From contig DILB01000008.1 of assembly GCA_002424815.1 (NCBI GenBank), positions 1 through 64,000 on the forward strand: DNA of 64,000 nt, in the 5' to 3' direction. Position 1 is the first letter of the stretch. Each line of letters begins with the position of its first letter. The notes under the pieces are model-generated. The model made no database searches and had not been told where the DNA came from. It was given only the letters and a program-made list of their open reading frames with translations. The position numbers were made by a program, and so were the translations under genes. The DNA is from Caryophanales bacterium UBA5603. GTDB lineage: Bacteria; Bacillota_I; Bacilli_A; Izemoplasmatales; Hujiaoplasmataceae. Shown here in pieces: positions 19,893 to 28,291 of this stretch.

Positions 19893-20554
19893 TATTCATT
19901 CACATCCGTTACAACGGTCGTGAAAACATCTCTTAAAAACAATACAACTACCAGTCGATACATAATATAGAAAATAGTTGCGAGTAAAATCGCAATAACA
20001 AGAATAATTATGAAGAATATTTGAGCTAAAACGATTGGTAAAAATCCAATAACAAGTATCAACATAACTAAAATCAAATATGCAATAATTCCAACTAACA
20101 CAAAACCAATTAAAGTCCAAAAAAATTTAGTTTTTTGCCCTTGCATTGCATCAATGGATGCCGGAATGGCCACGCCCATTTTTACTTCGGTTCCATGGAA
20201 AATTAAGTAATCCAATGGTAACAATGCGATTAGTAGAATGATGCCTGGCACAAATAATAAAGCGTACCCCGCAGTAATGATAACTCCTTTAACCAAATAA
20301 AGAATTAGAAGTTTCCAATAATCGGTGTGTTGATCCATTTTTTTAAGTAGTTTCCGCCAGTCAATTCTTCCCTCATCAATTAACATCTCGTGTGCGCCAA
20401 ACATAAAAAGCATCGCATATGGTAATAGAAACACTGTTGCGGAAGCCGCTAGGGCAATAGCGGTAATCAAGAGATAATTCCAAAAATGTGTTTTTATCGT
20501 CGCAAGTGCAATTTTCCACGCCCGTTTATAGTAGCTAATACTGACATTAAACAT
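19892..20554 (-). CDS. Polytopic membrane protein of unknown function
   Basis: 220 residues with about five hydrophobic segments: an N-terminal pair (YLLITAIALAASATVFLLPY), a pair around residues 80-115, and long hydrophobic stretches over residues 145-205. The pattern is like bacterial integral membrane proteins of the DUF975/glycerophosphoryl-diester-phosphodiesterase membrane-domain type, but I do not recognise a defined family. Site CCGGAGGTAG before the ATG. Its end overlaps the SDR gene, suggesting linked function. Confidence 0.7.
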   Translation of the reverse strand: MFNVSISYYKRAWKIALATIKTHFWNYLLITAIALAASATVFLLPYAMLFMFGAHEMLIDEGRIDWRKLLKKMDQHTDYWKLLILYLVKGVIITAGYALLFVPGIILLIALLPLDYLIFHGTEVKMGVAIPASIDAMQGQKTKFFWTLIGFVLVGIIAYLILVMLILVIGFLPIVLAQIFFIIILVIAILLATIFYIMYRLVVVLFLRDVFTTVVTDVNE

Positions 20555-20586
20555 GTTCTACCTCCGGTAAATTTATTATCATTCTT

Positions 20587-20615
20587 ATTATACATTTTTT
20601 ATAAATACATTCCAA
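20587..20615 (-). promoter_or_regulatory. Promoter of the membrane protein-SDR operon
   Basis: Minus strand TTGGAA, 17 bases, TATAAT, about 30 bases before the ATG. Confidence 0.65.
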
Positions 20616-20706
20616 CAATTATTCAAAGACTTAGATTTATAATCTTTGAAAGCAATTGTTACCTTTAATAAATAATTCTTTAAGATAATGAATTACCGAA
20701 AGAAAA

Positions 20707-20725
20707 AGTGGGTGTAATCCCCACT
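20707..20725 (-). terminator. Terminator after the lgt-GH13 operon
   Basis: Stem AGTGGG / CCCACT, loop 7, followed on the minus strand by TTTTTCTTTC. Confidence 0.75.
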
Positions 20726-20759
20726 CAATAGTAAAATCAAATAATTTTAAACCATTCAA

Positions 20760-22442
20760 TTAATTTAATGAAAAAATACAGAAAGATTCAGCCATAACCA
20801 TTTGCATCGCATCGCTATTTGAGTTAACAAATTGCGATGGTAATTCGATTTGAACTTGATAAGCATTAGGATTAATACATATCAGCACACATTCGCCTTG
20901 CCAACAACGCTTATACATGAACAAATGTGGATGATTTATAATCTCATAAGAGCCATATTTTATTGCCTGATTATTTTTTCTAAATTCGATTATTTGACGA
21001 TAGAACTGAAACAGATCATGATTCCAGTTTTTTTGATTCCAATCAAAACATCGTCGATTGTCGGGATCTCCTCCACCTGTCATTCCTACTTCATCGCCAT
21101 AATAGATGCATGGCATTCCTTGGAACGTCATCTGAAAAACAACCGCAAGTTTCACAGCATTCAAATCATCTTTTGCAACGTGTAGTATTCTCGGAACATC
21201 ATGTGAATCAAGTTGGTTCAGCAACGCTTTTTGAACAGGATCAGGATACATCATAAGCAAATGAACCAATTGATCTCTAAATGTTGCCAAATCAATTGTT
21301 TTTTTCAAGAAGTAATTGTTTGAAACCTCAAAAAATTGATAATTCTGAACCGAATCAAATTGATCTCCCCGCAAGTAATAGTCACTATTATGCCAAACTT
21401 CGCCAATAATGATTGCAGAGGGTTTGGCCTTTTTAATTTCTTTGCGGAACATTCGCCAAAAATCTGAGTCAACCTCATCGGCTACATCGAGTCTCCATCC
21501 ATCAATATCAAATTTTTCTATGTAATATTTTCCAACTTTAATTAAATAGTCTCTGACCTCAGAATTGAGTGAATTTAACTTAGGCATGTGTGGTTCAAAT
21601 CCAAAGGTTTGATACGTTTTATCTCGTTCAACTTTAACAGGAAATTTTTCAATTAAAAACCAATCTTTATATCTGCTTTTTTCTTGATTTTTGAGTACAT
21701 CCTTAAAAGGATGGAAATCACTACTTGAGTGATTAAAAACGGCGTCTAAAACGATTTTTATGCCATTTTGATGCAGATTATTGACCAACTTTAGAAAATC
21801 ATCCTCTGTCCCCAATCTTGGATCAATTTTCAGATAGTCTATTGTATCATACCGATGAGAGGAATTTGACAAACTAATCGGTGTTAAATAAATTGCATTA
21901 ATTCCCAATTCTTTAAGGTGCGATATTTGATTAACAATTCCTTGAAAATCACCGCCGAAAACATTCCAATAAGTTGGTGGACTTCCCCAAGGTTCATATC
22001 CTTCTGAAAATGCGTTCGATTTACAAAATCGATCAGGATAAATTTGATAGAAAATAGCCTCTGAAACCCAATCAGGTGCTTGATAAATATCTGTGGGTTG
22101 TATTCTCGGAATCTCATAGGCGCCCATTCGAACAAATTCGTTTTCAGAAAATCCAAATTCACCATAATATCCAGTCTTATTTCCATCTGTCAGGAAAAAA
22201 TAATAGATACAACCTTCATTATCGGGTTTAAAAGACACTGTATAATAATCGAAGTTAAAATCTGATAAAAATCGACGCATTTCATGTTTTCGTCTTTTTT
22301 GATAATCTGTAAATCGATTGTATTCAATCACTGTAACTGATAATAAATCATCTTTTACAGAACGAAAACGAAGGGTAACTAAAGTTCCGTCAATGTAACT
22401 CCATTCAGAATTCGCGTGATGGAAAAATCCCAAGTGATTCAT
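20760..22442 (-). CDS. Cytoplasmic GH13 neopullulanase/cyclomaltodextrinase-like amylase
   Basis: Alpha-glucan hydrolase of 560 residues without a signal peptide. An N-terminal beta-sandwich (about 1-115, CBM34-like) precedes the GH13 barrel, which begins FYQIYPDRF, typical of the GH13_20 neopullulanase/maltogenic amylase group. Conserved regions: DAVFNHSS near 233, GWRLDVADEV with nucleophile Asp319, IGEVW with acid Glu348, and LDSHD with Asp415. Expected to open or debranch imported maltodextrins and cyclodextrins. Its ATG overlaps the lgt stop by four bases (ATGA). A paralogue lies at 36917-38731. Exact product profile cannot be told from sequence. Confidence 0.88.
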   Translation of the reverse strand: MNHLGFFHHANSEWSYIDGTLVTLRFRSVKDDLLSVTVIEYNRFTDYQKRRKHEMRRFLSDFNFDYYTVSFKPDNEGCIYYFFLTDGNKTGYYGEFGFSENEFVRMGAYEIPRIQPTDIYQAPDWVSEAIFYQIYPDRFCKSNAFSEGYEPWGSPPTYWNVFGGDFQGIVNQISHLKELGINAIYLTPISLSNSSHRYDTIDYLKIDPRLGTEDDFLKLVNNLHQNGIKIVLDAVFNHSSSDFHPFKDVLKNQEKSRYKDWFLIEKFPVKVERDKTYQTFGFEPHMPKLNSLNSEVRDYLIKVGKYYIEKFDIDGWRLDVADEVDSDFWRMFRKEIKKAKPSAIIIGEVWHNSDYYLRGDQFDSVQNYQFFEVSNNYFLKKTIDLATFRDQLVHLLMMYPDPVQKALLNQLDSHDVPRILHVAKDDLNAVKLAVVFQMTFQGMPCIYYGDEVGMTGGGDPDNRRCFDWNQKNWNHDLFQFYRQIIEFRKNNQAIKYGSYEIINHPHLFMYKRCWQGECVLICINPNAYQVQIELPSQFVNSNSDAMQMVMAESFCIFSLN

Positions 22443-23233
22443 TTTTTAACCTCAGAAGAAGGTATTTCAACTGCGTTTTTTTGATGTTTCAAATAGATAT
22501 AAACCCCAATTCCAATCATTAATAAACTAAGATATTGAGAGGGAGTGGGATAGGTATTGTAAGTTGTATGAATAAAACCAAAAAGCGAGCCTCGATCATC
22601 CCCGCGAATAAATTCGATTAAAAAACGAAATGTTCCATACGCCATTAGATACACACTAAATTCACGGTTTCTTAAACTTCTAATCAAATTAAACGCCCCA
22701 AATAAACCAAAAAGAAACAAAGCTTCGTATAAATTCGTTGGTAATACTTCTCCAATCGATTCTCCTGAATGAAAATCAACTCCAAACAAAGATTCAGAAG
22801 GAATGCCATAACAACATCCTGCCAAATAACAACCAATTCTTCCAAATGCGTGTGCAAGCACAACACCAACAATTACTGTGTTTAAAATCTTAAGAAGTTG
22901 TTTTCCGTTTACTTTAATTGCATATTTTAATAACAACACAAAACTAGCTAAACCGCCAATGAGTCCGCCGATAAAAGTGATGGAACCAAACGTTGGTTCG
23001 CCTTCAGCGAGTGTATGAAATAAACCGTCAAACAGATATGAAGTCCCAAGCGCGACACCCAAACTAATCGCAAGAAATACAAGAATTCGATTTGAATACT
23101 TTCGTTCATATCCGTCACGCAAATCAAATTGACGAGCTACAAAGATCATAAGAAACAAAATTCCGATAGTAATCATTAAATCATACATCGGTAGGTTATA
23201 ACCAAATAAATCTGGCCAAAAATAGGGATACAT
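22439..23233 (-). CDS. lgt: Prolipoprotein diacylglyceryl transferase Lgt
   Basis: Membrane enzyme that adds diacylglycerol to the lipobox cysteine of prolipoproteins. 264 residues, about seven membrane segments. The family signature is seen as HAFGRIGCYLAGCCYG, with the essential Arg, and the conserved His-Gly-like start in YFWPDLFGYNLPMYDLMI. The enzyme is needed by the many lipoproteins of this window (two GH16, an amylase, a MalE-like binding protein, YidC, PstS). It is paired with a GH13 gene for no obvious reason except shared demand. Site AAAGGAG before the ATG. Confidence 0.94.
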   Translation of the reverse strand: MYPYFWPDLFGYNLPMYDLMITIGILFLMIFVARQFDLRDGYERKYSNRILVFLAISLGVALGTSYLFDGLFHTLAEGEPTFGSITFIGGLIGGLASFVLLLKYAIKVNGKQLLKILNTVIVGVVLAHAFGRIGCYLAGCCYGIPSESLFGVDFHSGESIGEVLPTNLYEALFLFGLFGAFNLIRSLRNREFSVYLMAYGTFRFLIEFIRGDDRGSLFGFIHTTYNTYPTPSQYLSLLMIGIGVYIYLKHQKNAVEIPSSEVKK

Positions 23234-23253
23234 GTCATCAACTCCTTTAATTA

Positions 23254-23259
23254 ATTATA
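23254..23259 (-). promoter_or_regulatory. Extended -10 promoter of lgt-GH13
   Basis: Minus strand TGA-TATAAT about 20 bases before the lgt ATG; no clear -35. Confidence 0.6.
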
Positions 23260-23312
23260 TCATATTCTTCGATGATTCATAGGTAAATCATATGAAGAAA
23301 GATTCTTAAAAT

Positions 23313-23339
23313 AAAAAAGGCATGAGTTTTACTCATGCC
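23313..23339 (-). terminator. Terminator of the maltodextrin ABC operon
   Basis: Perfect 9-bp stem GGCATGAGT / ACTCATGCC, loop 3, followed by TTTTTT on the minus strand; 11 bases past malG. Confidence 0.9.
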
Positions 23340-23350
23340 AATAATGCGTA

Positions 23351-24415
23351 TTATCCTTTTGTTGCCCCAGCTGTAATACCTTCAATGAGATAACGTTGGA
23401 ACAGCATGTAAAGAATTGTAATTGGAACAGCTACAATCAATGCACCGGCTGCGAACATCGTATAAGATGTTGTTTGTGGATTAGAAATCATCGAGAATAA
23501 ACCAACAGCTAAAGTCCATTGTTTTGATACGATATCGGTCCCTACTTCACCCGCAAGTTGAACGTCAAGTAAATATTTTGGAAGCATATAATCCATCCAA
23601 GGAGCCATGAACTGACCAACAGCGACGAAGGAAAGAATTGGAACGGATAACGGTAAAATTATTTTAAAGAAAATCTGAGATTTACTGGCACCATCAAGCA
23701 TGGCCGATTCGTCTAGGTCTTTCGGTATCTGTGAAAGATATCCTTTGATTAACCAAATATTACCCGGAACCGACCCACCGACATATAGAATTGTCAATGC
23801 TGTTGGTTTCCCTAGTAATCCAAAAACTTGAAATAAAGTGAACATTGCCACAAGACCCATAAATGATGGGAAAACTTGTAACACAAGAATACCCATTAGA
23901 CCAGCTTTTTTTCCTTTGAATTTGAAGCGAGCAAAAACATACCCAGCTCCCGTAATAAAGATAACTCCTAGCGTCATACTCAATACGGCGATAATAAAGG
24001 TATTCTTATACCAAATCAGAAATTTTGTTTCAGCAAATAATTTAGTATAATTCTGGAAATACATGACCGGAGGCCATAATGTATTTGGTAATTCACTCGT
24101 ATTTGTGAAAGATGATCCTACAAGATATAAAATCGGAAATAAAACGACTCCGGCAGCTAAAGTCAATTGACCGAAAGTTAATATTTTCATCAAGATTTCT
24201 TTGAAGCCAATAATGCTCCGGAAAGCTCCCTTGTGTAGTTCTTTTTTACTTTCGATTGTAAAAGCTTTAATGAGACCAAACACCGGAATTAAACCAATGA
24301 TACTACCAAACGTTTTATTATAACCTTTTTTTTCAAAAATTTGACCCGAGATTGAACTGTGTGTGAACCATAGTACTATTGCAAGGAAAATTCCAATAAT
24401 GGTATATAACATCAT
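23351..24415 (-). CDS. malG: Maltodextrin ABC transporter permease, MalG type
   Basis: Inner permease of a carbohydrate ABC importer (CUT1 family). The core from about residue 75 has six membrane helices and the EAA loop LDESAMLDGASKSQIFFKII, which contacts the ATPase. At 354 residues it is longer than usual MalG (about 280-300). The extra is an N-terminal part with two more hydrophobic segments (about 1-20 and 36-52) before the normal first helix. The ATG at 24415 overlaps the malF stop; the next codon is also ATG and is better spaced from AGGAGG. No ATPase gene follows, so a shared MsmK/MalK must be encoded elsewhere. Confidence 0.88.
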   Translation of the reverse strand: MMLYTIIGIFLAIVLWFTHSSISGQIFEKKGYNKTFGSIIGLIPVFGLIKAFTIESKKELHKGAFRSIIGFKEILMKILTFGQLTLAAGVVLFPILYLVGSSFTNTSELPNTLWPPVMYFQNYTKLFAETKFLIWYKNTFIIAVLSMTLGVIFITGAGYVFARFKFKGKKAGLMGILVLQVFPSFMGLVAMFTLFQVFGLLGKPTALTILYVGGSVPGNIWLIKGYLSQIPKDLDESAMLDGASKSQIFFKIILPLSVPILSFVAVGQFMAPWMDYMLPKYLLDVQLAGEVGTDIVSKQWTLAVGLFSMISNPQTTSYTMFAAGALIVAVPITILYMLFQRYLIEGITAGATKG

Positions 24416-26877
24416 TAGTCCTCCTTAAATGCTTTCGTCTGAGAGTAGTTCCATGCTGCGACTGACCCCACAATGAGAAAGATAAATATTGAGAATACCG
24501 AGGCCATATTATAAACTTTTTTACTGACGGTGAGAGTATACATCCATGAAATTAAGATGTCTGTACTCCCTGCAAAAGCAGTGTCGATATCACCGGCGCC
24601 CGTACCTCCTTGAGTAATGAAGTATATGACGCCAAAATTATTAAAGTTCCCTGAAAACGCCATAACCAAAAGCGGTGCCGTAGAATACATAATCAGAGGA
24701 AAGGTAATAAATCGGAATTTTTGTGATTTTGAAGCGCCATCAATATCCGCCGCTTCATATAACGTACGATCAATAGATGTCATGATAGATGTCATTAAGG
24801 CCATGAAATAAGGTGCACCTAGCCAAATATTAACAACAATTAATATAATTCTAACAAACCAAATATTGTTTGCATTGGTAAACCATTGAATGTCATCAAA
24901 ACCTAAGTAAAAGATTTTTTGCAAGAACGTCATCGTCTGAGGATTGTATCCCACACCAAGAATTCCCCAGTCTTGGAAAACCTCATAAAATGTCCGACCA
25001 AATCCAATGTTTTTTAAGATCGAGTTAATGATACCTTTTTCGCTAAAAATGATTGAAAAAGCCATTTGTGAAATCAATGCTGGTACAGCCCATGGAAGGA
25101 TAAGCAAAGTTCTCCAGAATTTTTTGAAAGGAACTCTATCAGAACTAATAACCAACGCTTGAAACATTCCGCCAAAGAAGACGGTGGCTGTTGAAAAAAC
25201 GGCCCAAATAGCAGTCCAAACAAAAACCTTCCAAAAGGTTTCTGCGAACGGAATTCCTTCGCCGAAAGTAAAAATTCTTGTGAAGTTGTAAAATCCGACC
25301 CAAGAGAATAATCCGGTGTCAGAATCAAATCCGCTGTAACTGGAAAACGCAATTAAGAAGCCAAATAGTATCGGCATAATTGATATAAAGGTGATGACAA
25401 ATAACGCTGGAAGAATCATGATATATTCAAAACCATGACTATAAACTTCAAGGAACCATTCCTTGTCAGATACATAGACTTTGGTTTGAGAATATTTCAG
25501 ACTCGTTCTGTAGGCGTCTCTCACCGCCCATATCCAAGCAAAAATGAAGTAAGCCATCAATAAGGTCGAAATCAAACCTAAGATTAACAAATAAGAAGAG
25601 ACGTGTCCTAAAAGCGGTGTTTCATCCAGGATGCCTGAAACCCCTGCATATTGGATGCCATCTTCGGTAAATGTTACTGATTTAAGTGGATCATGCAAAC
25701 TTTTGTAATTATAGGTAACTTTCTCAGTTGTTCCAAGGGTAATAATAGCCCATACACCTTTGACAAAGAATCCTGCACGATCATTAAAAAAGTTATAAAA
25801 ATTAGATTCAAATTCGTTCCTTAATTCAGGGTGAACAGAAAAATATACTTCGATTAAAAAACGATTGTAATTCGTTGAGTTATAACTGCTGGTTGAAACA
25901 CGGAATCGTTTTGTAATATAGTTACGCAAATATTCAGAGAAAGGCGTTTTGTTATAACCATTAACCATTTGATATGACAACTCTGGCATATATTTGACAT
26001 AAATGGTTCCCTCATTGTCATAAACAACTGCCCCTTTAATAACTAAAGATTTAAAAGTGGCAATTGTTGATAATGAATCGGCTGTGACATAATAATCAGC
26101 GCTATCTGCAACGTTTGTATAACGATATTCAACGGTTTCTAATACAGATAATTGTTTAGTTGATCGAACATAAATCTTACCTGTTGATTGTTCTAAGTAC
26201 AAAGAACCTGTTCTTGTGGAAACATTATATCCCGTGACATCGTAAATAATATCTGAAGGTTCGTTAACATTGACATAATAGACAAGTCGAGACTCCCCTT
26301 CGCCTGTGATAATGCGATAATATTCTTTGTCATTTTTTTCAAAAATTGACACGCCTGTTATGATTGACAAAAATTCTTTAGCTTCAATAGCTGCGTCATC
26401 TTCACCGATGATTAAATCAGTGTCGTTGATTTCACCTGTATCCGACGTAGATGCTTTCGAACCGCTAATAACCAAATCATCAATCAAAAGGAAATATCTA
26501 GGTGTCGAAGCCAATAAAATGTCTTGAGCTGTATAGTCGATGAGTTCTCGCATTGTGAATCCATTACTGCTCACTGTTGCATAATAAGCTTCAAATTCCG
26601 GAAGATTGATTTCACCAATTGATTTTTGGAATTGATACATTTGATAGAAGTTTTTTGCAAAGTCGTCGGTAAATAAAGCTCCCGTTTCTTCTGTGAGTTT
26701 GTCATAAGGATCAAATTCAGAAAAATATTGACCTGAAGACAATTCAATTGTCAAAAATGCAGCAAAAAAAACAAAGAAGAATAGCGCTTTGAGAAATTGT
26801 TTATTAAATATTTGCCCCAATCCTGGAATAAAGACTGAAGCGATAGCCTTTAATACATGTTTTGTCTTTTTCTCCAT
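24415..26877 (-). CDS. malF: Maltodextrin ABC transporter permease, MalF type, with very large extracytoplasmic insert
   Basis: Partner permease of MalG. The conserved transport core lies at the C-terminus (about residues 490-815), with the EAA loop YEAADIDGASKSQKFRFITF. Residues 1-45 carry IPGLGQIFNKQFLKALFFF, a TM2-like hairpin start and first helix. Residues about 46-420 are a mostly hydrophilic block that must lie outside the cell if the helix count is right, followed by another helix at about 425-455. Total length of 820 is far above the roughly 430-520 of MdxF/MalF. I do not recognise the inserted domain. Site AGGAGAATGAC before the ATG. Follows malE after a partial terminator. Confidence 0.88.
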   Translation of the reverse strand: MEKKTKHVLKAIASVFIPGLGQIFNKQFLKALFFFVFFAAFLTIELSSGQYFSEFDPYDKLTEETGALFTDDFAKNFYQMYQFQKSIGEINLPEFEAYYATVSSNGFTMRELIDYTAQDILLASTPRYFLLIDDLVISGSKASTSDTGEINDTDLIIGEDDAAIEAKEFLSIITGVSIFEKNDKEYYRIITGEGESRLVYYVNVNEPSDIIYDVTGYNVSTRTGSLYLEQSTGKIYVRSTKQLSVLETVEYRYTNVADSADYYVTADSLSTIATFKSLVIKGAVVYDNEGTIYVKYMPELSYQMVNGYNKTPFSEYLRNYITKRFRVSTSSYNSTNYNRFLIEVYFSVHPELRNEFESNFYNFFNDRAGFFVKGVWAIITLGTTEKVTYNYKSLHDPLKSVTFTEDGIQYAGVSGILDETPLLGHVSSYLLILGLISTLLMAYFIFAWIWAVRDAYRTSLKYSQTKVYVSDKEWFLEVYSHGFEYIMILPALFVITFISIMPILFGFLIAFSSYSGFDSDTGLFSWVGFYNFTRIFTFGEGIPFAETFWKVFVWTAIWAVFSTATVFFGGMFQALVISSDRVPFKKFWRTLLILPWAVPALISQMAFSIIFSEKGIINSILKNIGFGRTFYEVFQDWGILGVGYNPQTMTFLQKIFYLGFDDIQWFTNANNIWFVRIILIVVNIWLGAPYFMALMTSIMTSIDRTLYEAADIDGASKSQKFRFITFPLIMYSTAPLLVMAFSGNFNNFGVIYFITQGGTGAGDIDTAFAGSTDILISWMYTLTVSKKVYNMASVFSIFIFLIVGSVAAWNYSQTKAFKED

Positions 26878-26916
26878 GTCATTCTCCTATCTGAATAAAG
26901 ATCGAATATTATGAAA

Positions 26917-26939
26917 GAAGGCCCTCTTGCGAAGGCCAG
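26917..26939 (-). terminator. Intercistronic hairpin between malE and malF
   Basis: Minus strand GGCCTT pairs with GAGGGCC (6 bp with one G-U), then TTCTTTC. Likely a leaky terminator or RNA-stabilising hairpin that keeps the binding protein more abundant than the permeases, as is common for such operons. Confidence 0.55.
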
Positions 26940-26958
26940 CTAACATGATCTTAATAAA

Positions 26959-28272
26959 TTATTTCGATCCCAAAGCTTTTGAAGCGAGGTATGAAGCCTC
27001 AGCTTTCTTCTGTTCGGTCACGATATTTGCTCCTGTATCCCAAACGTTAACAACCATCGTTTGTGCAGCGGCCCAGTAATAAGTTACTTCGGCGATCGTT
27101 GGCATTGGAATGGAAGTGGCTAATTGTGCTAACATGACTTGCATGTATTCATCAGTAGCAATTCCTTCGATTTCCGACAAATCTTTCAAAGCCGGGCAAT
27201 CATTGGATGTTTGGTAAAGAATATTTTGTGCTTCTGGAGTTGCTAAATATTCAACAAATTTAATGGCAGCTTCTTTATTAGAAGAATATTTATAAACAGC
27301 AACCATTTGTGATCCTGCGAAAGTAGACGGTGTATGAGTTGCGCCAGTAATTCCTTCGAAATCAGGAAGAGCGACAGCACCTAATTTGCCTTCACCATTC
27401 GGATCAATTTTGTCTTCAAAAGTTTTAATTGCCCAAGGTCCGGTAATGATCATAGCGGCATTGCCTTGTTCAAAAGGAGTTGTTCCATAAGAGTTATAAG
27501 CAGCATTACCAGTTACAACCGGTTTTAAATCGGTTGATAACCATTGCAAAGCAGCCATCAATTCTGTAGATTCAAATCCAACAGCTGACGGATCAGTTCC
27601 GTTATCACCGTGTGGTCTCCATCCAAATGCTGAATAAACAGTTTGCAAATAATAATTGTCAGCCCAATGTGAATTAGTTGTCAATAATTGCTTGCCAGGG
27701 TTAGCAGCTTTGAATGTTGCGGAGTAGGAAATAATATCTTGCCAAGAAGTTAATGTAGCAACAACTTCGTCAGAAATCAAATTTCTGTTATACATGATGA
27801 AGATGGATTCGATTGAAAGCGGAACAGCATACAATTTTGGAGTTGAAGTGTCTCTTGTTCCAGCGGTAGCAATATCCATAGCAACATCAAGCATCGTGTT
27901 GTTTAATGATAAGAATAATTCGTTTGGTAATTGATAAACCAAATCTTCAAGCATCGCAAGCGAGAGATGGTCATGTGGGAACATGAAGACATCAGCGCCG
28001 TTACCTGAAACACCATAAGTTTTTAAACGATCACGTGAGTCAAGTGCACCCATGTGTTGGAATTGAACTTCAATGTCTGGATAAATCGCATTGAAAGCTG
28101 GAATTAAATCGGCCATAAATACACCATCAGTATCATCCAACCAAACGCGGATTGTGGTTGTTTTTTGTTGACTTTCACTAAAGTCGATAATGAGATCTTC
28201 TAAAGTAGGATTACAAGCAACCAAAGTGAAAAGTGCAAAAATTGAAACAAATAAAACAGCAAGCTTTTTCAT
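26959..28272 (-). CDS. malE: Maltodextrin-binding lipoprotein, MalE type
   Basis: Extracytoplasmic solute-binding protein, family 1 (CUT1), 437 residues. Signal peptide ends in lipobox LVAC with Cys20, so it is membrane-anchored by Lgt. Shows IRVWLDDTDG at the first strand, FEQGNAAMIITGPWAIKTF and AVYKYSSNKEAAIKFVEYLA, landmarks of this family. Ligand assigned to maltodextrin from its operon: preceded by a CBM41 surface protein, followed by malF and malG, and surrounded by GH13 enzymes. Site GGTAGGAGG before the ATG. Confidence 0.9.
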   Translation of the reverse strand: MKKLAVLFVSIFALFTLVACNPTLEDLIIDFSESQQKTTTIRVWLDDTDGVFMADLIPAFNAIYPDIEVQFQHMGALDSRDRLKTYGVSGNGADVFMFPHDHLSLAMLEDLVYQLPNELFLSLNNTMLDVAMDIATAGTRDTSTPKLYAVPLSIESIFIMYNRNLISDEVVATLTSWQDIISYSATFKAANPGKQLLTTNSHWADNYYLQTVYSAFGWRPHGDNGTDPSAVGFESTELMAALQWLSTDLKPVVTGNAAYNSYGTTPFEQGNAAMIITGPWAIKTFEDKIDPNGEGKLGAVALPDFEGITGATHTPSTFAGSQMVAVYKYSSNKEAAIKFVEYLATPEAQNILYQTSNDCPALKDLSEIEGIATDEYMQVMLAQLATSIPMPTIAEVTYYWAAAQTMVVNVWDTGANIVTEQKKAEASYLASKALGSK

Positions 28273-28291
28273 CTTATTTTCCTCCTACCTA

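Noticed and set aside
20707..20725. Riboswitch or small RNA in the 205-base gap downstream of the GH13 gene
   Set aside because: The gap is explained by a terminator and the promoter of the next operon.
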